64,000 nucleotides of DNA from Streptomyces rapamycinicus NRRL 5491 (GTDB lineage Bacteria; Actinomycetota; Actinomycetes; Streptomycetales; Streptomycetaceae), in contig NZ_CP085193.1 of NCBI RefSeq assembly GCF_024298965.1, positions 11,780,001-11,844,000 on the forward strand, written 5' to 3'. Of the stretch, positions 26,275 through 34,189 are shown one piece after another. Within the stretch, counting starts at the first letter, position 1. Every line of letters begins with the position of its first letter. The notes under the pieces were generated by a model, which was not told where the DNA came from, ran no database searches, and was given only the letters and a program-made list of their open reading frames with translations. The translations under genes and the position numbers were made by a program.

Positions 26275-27093
26275 CTAGAAGCGGTAACGCAGGATCCGGC
26301 CCACATCCCGGAAACCGGGCAGACGCGCCATCACCCGCATGCTCATCCGGCCGGAGGCCGGCATCTTCTCCACCCCCGGCATGTCCACGCTGCGCACCGC
26401 GTCGAGGCAGGTCAGCCCCGGATGCCAGGTCTCGACCTCATGAGGGTCGTCCAGACCCCAGTGGAGGGTGGCGCCCGCGTTGCGCACCGCGGGGACCATC
26501 TTCTGGAGCCGGATGCCCAGCGGCCCGTAGACGTCGAAGAGCAGCTGCCCGCTGGGGAACCGCTCGGTGATCCGCTGGATCAGCCGCTTGCCCTCCTCCT
26601 TGCGCAGATACATCGTCAGCCCCTCGGCGACGACCACGGTGGGCCGGTCGTCCGGCACCTCGCGCAGCCATGCCTCATCGGTCACCGAGGCGCCGACCAT
26701 CTCGTAGTTCCCCGACGGCTCGGGAAGCAGCCGCCGGCGCAGATCGATCACCTCGGGGTAGTCGATGTCGAGCCAGCGCACCGACGCCGGCGGGTCGAGA
26801 CGCTGTACCCGGGTGTCGAGACCACACGCGAGGTGCAGCACGGTCGCCTTCTGATGCTCGGCCAGGAATTCCATGGCCCAGTCGTCGAGCTGTTTCGCCC
26901 GCAGGGCGATGCCGACCGCCGTCGTGTCCGTCATCCCCGTTTTGCCGAAGTCGTAGGCCACGCGCTCCACGGCCTCCCGGGCCGCGTGGTCGTGCAGGAC
27001 GGAGTCCGGTGAACGGCTGTCCACGGCCCTGCCGTACAGCGTGGCGAGCAAGGTCTCCTGAGCGCCGCTGAGAGTGATCTTTTCGCGATCCAT
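26275..27093 (-). CDS. Leucine carboxyl methyltransferase-fold SAM methyltransferase
   Basis: 272 aa from ATG 27091-27093; the longer open frame upstream crosses an inverted repeat and lacks homology. LCM/PPM family layout: LSGAQETLLATLYGRA at the N-terminus, VLHLACGLDTRVQRL (SAM motif I, about 94-108), WLDIDYPEVIDLRR (about 117-130) and VVVAEGLTMYL (about 160-170). Bacterial members methylate polyketides or other small acids. Its promoter region holds a perfect inverted repeat (27129-27150). Substrate unknown. Confidence 0.85.
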   Translation of the reverse strand: MDREKITLSGAQETLLATLYGRAVDSRSPDSVLHDHAAREAVERVAYDFGKTGMTDTTAVGIALRAKQLDDWAMEFLAEHQKATVLHLACGLDTRVQRLDPPASVRWLDIDYPEVIDLRRRLLPEPSGNYEMVGASVTDEAWLREVPDDRPTVVVAEGLTMYLRKEEGKRLIQRITERFPSGQLLFDVYGPLGIRLQKMVPAVRNAGATLHWGLDDPHEVETWHPGLTCLDAVRSVDMPGVEKMPASGRMSMRVMARLPGFRDVGRILRYRF

Positions 27094-27128
27094 GGTTCCT
27101 CGTCGATGTGGGGGTACCGGACGGACCA

Positions 27129-27150
27129 TTCCGTACGGTTGCGTACGGAA
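27129..27150. promoter_or_regulatory. Inverted repeat TTCCGTACG-gttg-CGTACGGAA
   Basis: Perfect 9-bp arms 36 bp upstream of the LCM-type methyltransferase ATG. Further CCGTACGG copies lie nearby (about 27167-27174). Likely an operator, or part of the promoter region. Confidence 0.5.
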
Positions 27151-27261
27151 CGGGCAGAACCCGTGTCCGTACGGTCCCACGTTCCCCCCGGCAAAGGCGA
27201 CCGGCCTCTGGGCCATTCGAGTTCATCCGGCCAACATCGGGCGGACGGGTGCCGGTGAGCG

Positions 27262-28473
27262 TCAGTGGCCCTCGCCGTCGTCCCGCGTCAGCCACAGATC
27301 GGGGCCGAAGACCTCGTAGTGGATCGCGGAGGGGTGCACACCCCGCTCCAGCAGCTGGGTCCGCACCGACCGCATGAAGGGCATCGGCCCGCACAGATAC
27401 GCCTGGACGCCGTCCGGGATCTCGACGCCGGACAGGTCGACGCGGCCGGTGCGCTCGGCAGGCCAGTCGCCCTCGGGCCGCTCGTACCACGTGTGGGCGG
27501 TGCCCCGCGCCAGCTTGGTGACCAGCCGCTCCTGGTCGGCGCGCAGCGCGTGGTCGGCGGGGGAGCGGTCGGCGTGGACGGCGATGACCGGGGCCTGGTG
27601 TCCGCCGGCCGTCAGCTCCTCCAGCATGGCCACCATCGGGGTGCAGCCGATCCCGGCGGAGGCGAGCAGCAGCGGTGTGTCCGTGGCGTCGAGCACGACG
27701 TCACCGTAGGGCGCGGAGACGGTCAGCTCATCGCCCTCGTGGACATGGCCGTGGAGGTGGCCGGAGACCTCACCGGCCGGTCCCTCGCCCGTGTCCTCGC
27801 GCTTGACGGAGAAGGAGCGCACCGTGGCGCCGGGGCCGTTGGTCAGACTGTACTGGCGGATCTGCCGCGCCCCGTCGGCCAGTTCCACCTGCACCGAGAC
27901 ATACTGGCCCGCCCTGAACGCCGGGGCGGGACGGCCGTCAGCCGGCCGGATACGGAAGGTGACCACATCGGCCGTCTCCCGGATCCGCTCGGCCACCTCC
28001 CACGGCCGCCAGGTCCCGCCGACGAGCACGCCCTGCTCCGCGTACAGCCGCCGCTCGATCTCGGTCAGGGCGTTGGCCATCAGCCAGTAGACCTCGTCCC
28101 AGGCGGCGGTCACCTCCTCGGTGGCCGCGTCGCCGAGCACCTCCGCGATGGCGGCGGACAGATGACGGTGCACCACCGGATACTGCGCGGCGCTCACCCC
28201 GAGCGAGGCGTGCTTATGGGCGATCCGGCTCAGCAGGGCGTCGGGGCGGGTGCCCGGCCGCTCCACCAGGGCGGTGGCGAACGCGGCGATGGCGCCCGCG
28301 AGGGCCTGCCGTTGGGTGCCCGCGGCCTGGTTGGCCCGGTTGAACAGATTCCGCAGCAGTTCCGGGTGGGCCTCGAAGAGCTTCCGGTAGAACAGCTCGG
28401 TGATGGTGCCGATGGCCTCACCGACGGCGGGAAGCGTGGCGCGGACGGTCTCGGCGGACTTCTGGGAGAGCAT
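27262..28473 (-). CDS. hmpA: Flavohemoglobin, nitric oxide dioxygenase
   Basis: 403 aa from ATG 28471-28473 (MLSQKSAETV), the normal family length. Two in-frame ATGs further upstream (28515, 28530) would place the NsrR operator inside the gene, so they are less likely. Globin domain 1-140: Tyr-B10 in LFYRKLF (about 27-33) and the proximal His in AHKHASLGV (about 82-90). FAD domain: RQYSLTNG (about 205-212). NAD domain: GIGCTPM, and YEVFGPD near the C-terminus. It oxidises NO to nitrate with O2 and NADH. It lies 122 bp downstream of nsrR, with its own NsrR-type site. Confidence 0.93.
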   Translation of the reverse strand: MLSQKSAETVRATLPAVGEAIGTITELFYRKLFEAHPELLRNLFNRANQAAGTQRQALAGAIAAFATALVERPGTRPDALLSRIAHKHASLGVSAAQYPVVHRHLSAAIAEVLGDAATEEVTAAWDEVYWLMANALTEIERRLYAEQGVLVGGTWRPWEVAERIRETADVVTFRIRPADGRPAPAFRAGQYVSVQVELADGARQIRQYSLTNGPGATVRSFSVKREDTGEGPAGEVSGHLHGHVHEGDELTVSAPYGDVVLDATDTPLLLASAGIGCTPMVAMLEELTAGGHQAPVIAVHADRSPADHALRADQERLVTKLARGTAHTWYERPEGDWPAERTGRVDLSGVEIPDGVQAYLCGPMPFMRSVRTQLLERGVHPSAIHYEVFGPDLWLTRDDGEGH

Positions 28474-28483
28474 GAGCGGGCCT

Positions 28484-28506
28484 AACTGGTATCTCAGATT
28501 CGCATT
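28484..28506 (-). promoter_or_regulatory. NsrR-type operator of hmpA
   Basis: On the minus strand: AATGCGAATCT-g-AGATACCAGTT, an 11-1-11 imperfect palindrome. It shares the core GCGAATCTGAGAT pattern with the site in front of nsrR and resembles Streptomyces NsrR sites. It sits 10 bp before the ATG, overlapping the likely -10 region. Confidence 0.8.
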
Positions 28507-28595
28507 CAACGGCATGGGTGAACCGGGCATGGTGGCCTCCGTGCCGGCACGGCTCGGCGGGACGGGATCCGGGCTCCGTAACCCGGACGACGGCC

Positions 28596-29045
28596 TCACG
28601 GGGACAGCCCGGGTGCGCGCCCGACCAGCCCCAGCAGCACCGGGCCCGTCGGGGACGCCACCAGATCGTCGACCGTGAGGGGATCGAGCGAGGTGAGGAA
28701 CGCCTCCTGCGCCCGGCGCAGCGCCATCCGCAGCCGGCAGCCCTGCCGCAGTGGACACGGCATGTCCCCCTCGCAGTCGACGACATCGCCGACCCCCTCG
28801 AGGTCCCGGACCAGCTGGCCGACCGAGGCGGTGCGCCCGGTCGCGGTGAGCGTCAGCCCGCCGCCCCGTCCGCGCCGCGTCTCGATCAGGCCCAGGTGCT
28901 GCAGCCGGGCCGCCACCTTGGCCAGATGGCTGTAGGGCACCTGCATCTCCCCGGCGACCTGCCGGGCGGTGCAGGGCTCCGCGTCGGTGACCGCCAGCCG
29001 CATGATCGTGCGGAGTGCCGGGTCCGTTGACTTCGTCAGCCGCAT
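28596..29045 (-). CDS. nsrR: NsrR, [4Fe-4S] nitric-oxide-sensing Rrf2 repressor
   Basis: 149 aa, ATG. Rrf2 winged helix (1-80), with CTARQVAGEMQVPYSHLAKV (25-44) as the helix-turn-helix region. Cluster cysteines follow the C-x5-C-x5-C pattern of NsrR (CEGDMPCPLRQGC, about 92-104). In Streptomyces NsrR controls only hmpA genes and itself. Matching operators stand before both genes here, so NO nitrosylation of the cluster should release hmpA transcription. Confidence 0.93.
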   Translation of the reverse strand: MRLTKSTDPALRTIMRLAVTDAEPCTARQVAGEMQVPYSHLAKVAARLQHLGLIETRRGRGGGLTLTATGRTASVGQLVRDLEGVGDVVDCEGDMPCPLRQGCRLRMALRRAQEAFLTSLDPLTVDDLVASPTGPVLLGLVGRAPGLSP

Positions 29046-29061
29046 GGCGGCAGATTACGTT

Positions 29062-29084
29062 AATACGAATCTGAGATGCAATTT
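29062..29084 (+). promoter_or_regulatory. NsrR-type operator of nsrR
   Basis: AATACGAATCT-g-AGATGCAATTT, an 11-1-11 palindrome with 7-8 symmetric positions per arm, 16 bp upstream of the nsrR ATG. It shares ACGAATCTGAGAT with the hmpA site apart from one base. It indicates autoregulation. Confidence 0.8.
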
Positions 29085-29102
29085 ATAGCGGTGCGGCGCC
29101 GG

Positions 29103-30317
29103 TCAGGCCTCACCGGGCGGCCGCCCGCGCAGCGCCCGCGTCACCGACCAGGCGACGGAGACCATGGGCACGGCCACCACCGCCCCGACCACCCCCGCCA
29201 CGATGCTTCCGGCGATGACCGAAATCGCCACCACCACCGGATGGAGACGCACCGCCCAGCTCATCACCAGCGGATGCAGCACATGGCCCTCGAACTGACC
29301 GACCGCCACGATCAGCAGCAGCACCACGGCCGCGATGGCCGGACCCCGCCCGGCCAGGGCCACCACCGTCGCCACCGCCAGCGCGATCGGCGAACCGATC
29401 AGCGGGACGAACGTCGCGAAGAACACCAGCAGCGTCAGCGGCAGGGCCAGCGGCACCCGCAGCAGGAACAGGGCGATGCCGACCAGCGTCGCGTTGGAGG
29501 CCGCCACGACGATGATGCCCCGGGTGTACCCGGCGAAGGTGGTCCACGCCGCCCGCGCCGCCCGGTCCCACGGGGACCGGGCACGCTCGGGGAGCTGGCC
29601 CCGGAACCACTGCCACATCCGGTCGCCGGAATGGATGAAGAAGATGGAACAGAACAGGGCCAGGAACACCGCCGTGCCCGCCTCCACGACCCGTCCCGCA
29701 CTGCTGAGCGCCCTGCTGATCAGCGCCGCGCGATGGCGTGACACAAAGGCGGTGACCTTGTCGTGGGCCCCCGACAGCGCACCGTGCCGCACATGGAACG
29801 GCGGCCCCTCCAGCCACCGCTCGATCCGCCCGATCCCGCCGCGCAACTCGCCCACCAGCCGGCCCGCCTCCGCGGCCGCCGCGTTCCCCACCAGCGCCAG
29901 CAGCCCCAACACCGCGAACAGCGTGCCGAACACCGCGAGTGCCACCGCCAGCGGCCTGGGACACACCCGCGCCAGCAGATCGGCCAGCGGCCGCAGCAAG
30001 GCGGTGGCCACCAGCGCCAGGAACACCGCGATCGCGACGAGCTCGAACCGGCCCAGCACCGTGAACGCCAGATAGACGGCCACCCCGATGACCATCAGAC
30101 GCCATGCGTACGCGGCGGCCAGCCGCAGCCCGGGATGGACCCGTCCCTTCTCGTCCCCCGCCCGGCGCACCGCCGCCGTCAGGGCCGCGGATCCGGAGCG
30201 GCGGGCCCGCGCCACCGCCCGTGAGGCCCGCCCCGCCGGTCCGCCGGTCACGCCACGCCGAGGGCGTACGCCCCGCCCTCCCGGCCGCTCGGGCGGGGGA
30301 GGAGAGTCGCTGCTCAC
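29103..30317 (-). CDS. AI-2E family (PF01594-type) membrane permease
   Basis: 404 aa, GTG. A basic, Pro/Arg-rich N-terminal cytoplasmic segment (1-65) is followed by about eight transmembrane helices from 72 on. The family's long soluble loop (about 150-205) separates helices 3 and 4. A conserved FVPLIGSPIAL stretch lies near 315-325. Members include AI-2 exporters and Na+/H+ antiporters; the transported ion or molecule here is unknown. Its stop is 18 bp from the nsrR operator, but it is transcribed towards it. Confidence 0.88.
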   Translation of the reverse strand: MSSDSPPPPERPGGRGVRPRRGVTGGPAGRASRAVARARRSGSAALTAAVRRAGDEKGRVHPGLRLAAAYAWRLMVIGVAVYLAFTVLGRFELVAIAVFLALVATALLRPLADLLARVCPRPLAVALAVFGTLFAVLGLLALVGNAAAAEAGRLVGELRGGIGRIERWLEGPPFHVRHGALSGAHDKVTAFVSRHRAALISRALSSAGRVVEAGTAVFLALFCSIFFIHSGDRMWQWFRGQLPERARSPWDRAARAAWTTFAGYTRGIIVVAASNATLVGIALFLLRVPLALPLTLLVFFATFVPLIGSPIALAVATVVALAGRGPAIAAVVLLLIVAVGQFEGHVLHPLVMSWAVRLHPVVVAISVIAGSIVAGVVGAVVAVPMVSVAWSVTRALRGRPPGEA

Positions 30318-30555
30318 GTCGGCGCCACCGCCTTCTGCGTCCCGGTCCTGCGCGGCGGAAGAGGATGGTGATTCATCCCGCTGCGTACAGATTCAATCAG
30401 GGTGGCCGTCCGGGCGCCGGACACCTCTCCCCGGCGCGGCGGGCCGTCCTCTCCCCGGCTCCGCGGCCGTCCTCGCCCCCTGCCGTTCCGCACCCCGGCC
30501 TGCCTAAGATCGCCCTGGTCACCCGCTCGTCAAGGCACTCTGCAAGGAGCCGCTC
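30318..30555. other. 238-bp divergent intergenic region
   Basis: Lies between the GTG of the AI-2E family gene and the cysteine-desulfurase-like gene. It has a slightly AT-richer patch (about 30365-30400) that could hold promoters. I see no clear inverted repeat or small gene. Confidence 0.4.
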
Positions 30556-31776
30556 ATGACATACGACATCACCGCCATCCGTGCGCAGTTCCCCGCGCTG
30601 AAGGCCGGGTCGGCCCATTTCGACGGCCCGGGAGGCACCCAGACCCCGCTCCCCGTCATCGAGGCCGTCTCCGACGCGCTGGCCAACCCCCTGGCCAACC
30701 GCGGCCACCTCACCGCGGGGGAGCGCAACGCCGAGGCACTGGTCCAGTCGGCCCGGCAGGCCATGGCCGATCTGCTCGGCGCCGACCCGGCCGGGATCGT
30801 CTTCGGGCGCAGCGCCACCGCCCTCATCTACGACTTCTCCCGCACCCTCGCCAAAACCTGGTCGCCGGGCGACGAGGTGGTGGTGTCCCGGCTGGACCAC
30901 GACTCCAACATCCGCCCCTGGGTCCAGGCCGCCGAGGCCGCCGGGGCCACCGTGCGCTGGGCCGACTTCGACCCCGCCACCGGCGAGCTGACCCCCGATG
31001 ACATCAGTGCCCAGCTCGGCGACCGCACCCGGCTGGTCGCGGTCACCGCCGCCTCGAACCTGATCGGCACCCGCCCGGACATCCCGGAGATCTCCCGGCG
31101 GGTGCACGCGGCCGGGGCGCTGCTCCACGTGGACGGCGTGCACTACGCCGCCCACGCCCATGTCGACATCCGGCGGCTCGGAGCGGACTTCTTCGTCTGC
31201 TCCCCCTACAAGTTCCTCGGCCCCCACCTCGGCGTGCTGGCGGGCAGCCCCGGGCTCTTGGAGACCCTGACCCCGGACAAGCTGCTTCCCTCGACGAACG
31301 CCGTTCCCGAGCGCTTCGAATTCGGCACCCTGCCCTATGAGTTCCTCGCCGGGACCCGCGCCGCCGTCGACTTCCTCGCCACCCTGGACCCCGGCGCCGA
31401 AGGCAGCCGCAGGGAGCGGCTGGCGTCGTCGTTCGCGGCCCTCGATGAGCACGAGGCCACGCTGCGCGGGCGCATCGACGAGGGCCTGGCCGCACTGGAC
31501 CCGCTCACCATCCACTCGCGGGCCGCGGACCGCACCCCGACCGTGCTGCTGACCATCGACGGCCATGACACCACCGACGCCTACCGCTACCTCGCCGGCC
31601 GTGGCGTCGACGCCCCCTCCGGCTCGTTCTACGCGGTGGAGGCATCCCGCAGGCTGGGCCTGGGCGACACCGGAGGGCTGCGCATCGGCCTGGCCCCCTA
31701 CACCAGCACCGAGGACGTGGACCGGCTGCTGGAGGCGCTCTCGGACTTCCTGCGCACTCCTGCCCCGCGCGGCTGA
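30556..31776 (+). CDS. Cysteine-desulfurase-like PLP enzyme (class V aminotransferase fold)
   Basis: 406 aa, ATG with CAAGGAG upstream. Fold-type I domain: FDGPGGTQTPLPV near the N-terminus (21-33), HVDGVHYAAH with the PLP-contacting Asp and His (about 192-201), and the Schiff-base Lys in VCSPYKFLGPH (about 215-225). The active-site cysteine loop of IscS/SufS is not evident, so this is the cysteine-desulfurase-like subfamily whose reaction (desulfurase, lyase or epimerase) is often undefined. It stands alone, with no Fe-S assembly gene adjacent. Confidence 0.85.
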   Translation: MTYDITAIRAQFPALKAGSAHFDGPGGTQTPLPVIEAVSDALANPLANRGHLTAGERNAEALVQSARQAMADLLGADPAGIVFGRSATALIYDFSRTLAKTWSPGDEVVVSRLDHDSNIRPWVQAAEAAGATVRWADFDPATGELTPDDISAQLGDRTRLVAVTAASNLIGTRPDIPEISRRVHAAGALLHVDGVHYAAHAHVDIRRLGADFFVCSPYKFLGPHLGVLAGSPGLLETLTPDKLLPSTNAVPERFEFGTLPYEFLAGTRAAVDFLATLDPGAEGSRRERLASSFAALDEHEATLRGRIDEGLAALDPLTIHSRAADRTPTVLLTIDGHDTTDAYRYLAGRGVDAPSGSFYAVEASRRLGLGDTGGLRIGLAPYTSTEDVDRLLEALSDFLRTPAPRG

Positions 31777-31830
31777 CCCACCACCCGGCGCTCACAGCCC
31801 GCGCTCACCGCCCGGCGCTCAGGGCCGGTC

Positions 31831-32400
31831 TCACTTCTCGGCGGCGTCCCCTTCGAGGAGCCCCGCCACGAGTCCGCGGGCATGCGCGGCGTCGAGCCCG
31901 GCGGGGCGGAAGAGTATGCGGTACATCAGAGGCGCCACGACGTGGTCGACGACCGTTTCGACACCGGGGGTGTCCTCCCCGCGCCCGGCCGCACGGGTCA
32001 GGATGACATCGACCTGGTCGGCGGCGTAGGCCGAGCACTGGCCGGCGTTGCTGCCGTCCGGGTCGCCGAGCAGGGCGTCGCGGATGTAGGCACGTCCGGC
32101 CGGGGAGGCCATCTCGTCGAGGAACTGCTCGGCCCAGGCGGTCAGATCGGACTCCAGACCGCCGTGGTCCTGGGGCGTGGTCTCGGGCCGCAGGCGCTCG
32201 ACCGCCACGTCCGACAGCAGTTGGGTGAGGTCTCCCCAGCGGCGGTAGATCGTGGAGGGGGTGACGCCCGCGCGCTGGGCGATCAGCGGCACCGTGAGAC
32301 CGTCGCGACCCACCTCCGCCTCCAGTTCGCGCGCGGCGGTGTGCACCGATGCCTGGACCCGGGCGCTGCGCCCCCCGGGGCGCACCATCTGCTTGCTCAT
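31831..32400 (-). CDS. TetR/AcrR regulator of the amidase/MBL region
   Basis: 189 aa, ATG. The helix-turn-helix is at about 35-65 (VPLIAQRAGVTPSTIYRRWG). The C-terminal domain resembles TetR_C_11-type regulators (RAYIRDALLGDP). A palindrome AAGCAA-atccg-TTGCTT lies 13 bp before its start. Closely similar GCAAA-N4-TTGC sequences lie in front of the MBL and AtzG-like genes 1.7 kb away, so it probably controls itself and both divergent transcripts. Short C-rich repeats (31784-31825) lie after its stop. Confidence 0.88.
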   Translation of the reverse strand: MSKQMVRPGGRSARVQASVHTAARELEAEVGRDGLTVPLIAQRAGVTPSTIYRRWGDLTQLLSDVAVERLRPETTPQDHGGLESDLTAWAEQFLDEMASPAGRAYIRDALLGDPDGSNAGQCSAYAADQVDVILTRAAGRGEDTPGVETVVDHVVAPLMYRILFRPAGLDAAHARGLVAGLLEGDAAEK

Positions 32401-32413
32401 TCATCCCACCTTA

Positions 32414-32430
32414 AAGCAAATCCGTTGCTT
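32414..32430. promoter_or_regulatory. Operator AAGCAA-atccg-TTGCTT
   Basis: Perfect 6-bp arms around five bases, 13 bp upstream of the tetR ATG. Core GCAAA-N4-TTGC is shared with 34159-34171. Confidence 0.75.
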
Positions 32431-32489
32431 CTGGGGAGGCGGTGCGCCCCGGGGTCGCTCATGCGCTCCGGGGCCGCTCAGCGGACGTG

Positions 32490-33881
32490 TCAGGCCGCGG
32501 GAGCCACCTCGCGGGCGGGCCGCGTCCGCTCGTAGGCGTGACCGACCCGCAGGAGCACGCTCTCCCCGAGCGGCCGCCCGAGCAACTGCATGCCGATCGG
32601 CAGGCCGCCGGTGTCGTGGCCGACCGGGACGGACAGCGACGGCACTCCGGTGAGGTTGGCGGGGGCCGACAGGCGCACATAGGCGTCCGAGACGGCTTCG
32701 ACGGTGCCGTCCGGCCAGGTGATCGCCTCCTGGCCGGACGGCACCGCGGTCGCCGGAACCGTCGGGGCGGCGATCACGTCGACGTCCTCCATCACGCGCG
32801 CCCACTCCCGCCGCATCAGGGTGCGGGAGCGCTGGGCGCGCAGATAGTCCCCGGCGGGCATCAGCTCGCCCGCCTCCAGCAGAATGCGCACATCCGCCTG
32901 GTACAGCTCCGGTGCCGTGCGCAGGGTGCGCTCGTGATAGGCGGTGGCCTCCGGCACCATCAGGCCCCACTGAGTGGCCTGGATGTAGCGGGTCATGGGG
33001 ATCTCGACCTCGACGAGGCGGGCGCCGAGTGCCTCGAGCCGGTCGACGGCCCGCCGGACCGCGGCTTCCACCTCCGCGTCGACGTGCTCGAAGTAGTAGT
33101 TGCGCGGCACGCCGACGCGCAGTCCCGTCAGGTCCTCTGCCGCGCCCGGCCGGTAGTCCCGCGCGGGGACGGCCAGGGAGGCGGGGTCTCGGGGGTCGTG
33201 CCCGGCGAGGACCGCCAGGACCAGGGCCTGGTCCTCGACGGTTCGGGTGAGGGGGCCGACGTGGTCCAGCGACCACGACAGGGAGGTGACGCCGTGGCGG
33301 GGGACGAGGCCGTACGTGGGCTTGAGGCCGACGACCCCGTTGAGCGCGGCGGGGACGCGGATGGATCCGCCGGTGTCGGTGCCCAGGGCGAAGGCTGCGG
33401 TGCCCGCGGCGACGGCCACGGCGGATCCGCCGCTGGAGCCGCCCGCGACCCGGCCGGTGTCCCAGGCGTTGCGGGTCTGCGGAGTGGTCAGCCCGTAGGC
33501 GAACTCATGGGTGTGGGTCTTGCCGACCAGGACCGCGCCGGACGCGCTCAGCCGGGCGGCGACCGTGCTGTCCGCCCGCGCGCGGTGGTCGGCGCGGACC
33601 CGGGAGCTCGCCGTGGTGGCCACACCCGCGACGTCGATCAGGTCCTTCAGGCCCATCGGGATGCCGTGCAGCGGGCCGCGGAGGCGGCCGGCCGCGACGT
33701 CGTCCGCGGCCTCGCGGGCCGCCCGGCGCGCCCGCTCCGCCGTCACCGTGGCGTAGGCGTTCAGCTGGGGTTCCAGCCGCTCGACGCGGTCCAGGACGGA
33801 GTCCACCAGCTCGACGGGGGACAGCAGGCCGGTCCGGATCGCGTCGGCGGCCGCGGTGAGGGACAGCTCATACGGCCGCAT
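32490..33881 (-). CDS. Amidase signature enzyme (AtzF/GatA-like amidohydrolase)
   Basis: 463 aa from ATG 33879-33881. Amidase signature catalytic triad: Lys in PMGLKDLIDVAG (about 80), cis-Ser in the GGSSGGSAVAVAAG stretch (about 152-165) and nucleophile Ser in TDTGGSIRVPAA (about 175-186). It hydrolyses an amide or urea-type bond. Its start overlaps the end of a small AtzG-like gene by 14 bp, as seen for AtzE/AtzF-type hydrolases that need such a partner. Substrate unknown; amides or allophanate-like compounds are possible. Confidence 0.88.
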   Translation of the reverse strand: MRPYELSLTAAADAIRTGLLSPVELVDSVLDRVERLEPQLNAYATVTAERARRAAREAADDVAAGRLRGPLHGIPMGLKDLIDVAGVATTASSRVRADHRARADSTVAARLSASGAVLVGKTHTHEFAYGLTTPQTRNAWDTGRVAGGSSGGSAVAVAAGTAAFALGTDTGGSIRVPAALNGVVGLKPTYGLVPRHGVTSLSWSLDHVGPLTRTVEDQALVLAVLAGHDPRDPASLAVPARDYRPGAAEDLTGLRVGVPRNYYFEHVDAEVEAAVRRAVDRLEALGARLVEVEIPMTRYIQATQWGLMVPEATAYHERTLRTAPELYQADVRILLEAGELMPAGDYLRAQRSRTLMRREWARVMEDVDVIAAPTVPATAVPSGQEAITWPDGTVEAVSDAYVRLSAPANLTGVPSLSVPVGHDTGGLPIGMQLLGRPLGESVLLRVGHAYERTRPAREVAPAA

Positions 33882-34077
33882 CGTGGTGCTCCTCTCCCAC
33901 GCGGTAGGCGGGGGCGGGCGGGGCGTCGCCGAAGTCCAGCTCGCGCAGGACGGCGACGACGGCGTGGATGTGGTTGGCGGTGGCCGCCGCGGCGGCATGG
34001 CGCTCGGGCGGCAGCGGGAGCCCGGCGCGCGCGGCCCAGCGGGCCGCCTCCGGAGGGGTGAGTTCAGCGGCGGACAA
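33868..34077 (-). CDS. AtzG-like (DUF4089-type) small amidase partner
   Basis: 69 aa, ATG. All-helical, with AARAGLPLPPERHAAAAATA and ANHIHAVVAVLRELDF, the pattern of AtzG/GatC-like subunits that wrap AtzE-type amidases. Followed by PAPAYR near the C-terminus, as in DUF4089 proteins. It overlaps the amidase start by 14 bp, so the two are translated together. Its promoter faces the MBL gene across shared operators. Confidence 0.75.
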   Translation of the reverse strand: MSAAELTPPEAARWAARAGLPLPPERHAAAAATANHIHAVVAVLRELDFGDAPPAPAYRVGEEHHDAAV

Positions 34078-34113
34078 GGTGTCTCCCTCAACGAGATCTC
34101 ATCGAGATAAAAG

Positions 34114-34130
34114 CTAACTGTTTGCGTTAG
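34114..34130. promoter_or_regulatory. Operator-like palindrome CTAAC-tgtttgc-GTTAG
   Basis: Perfect 5-bp arms, 37 bp upstream of the AtzG-like start. Its reverse strand contains CGCAAACAG, matching the neighbouring site at 34159 in opposite orientation. Confidence 0.65.
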
Positions 34131-34158
34131 CCGACTGTAGAGCCTACGGTGGCTTAAG

Positions 34159-34171
34159 GCAAACAGATTGC
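34159..34171. promoter_or_regulatory. Operator GCAA-acaga-TTGC
   Basis: Imperfectly extended palindrome 18 bp upstream of the MBL ATG. It shares GCAAA-N4-TTGC with the tetR operator at 32414-32430, which supports co-regulation. Confidence 0.7.
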
Positions 34172-34189
34172 GTTTAGAGAGAGCGGGTC

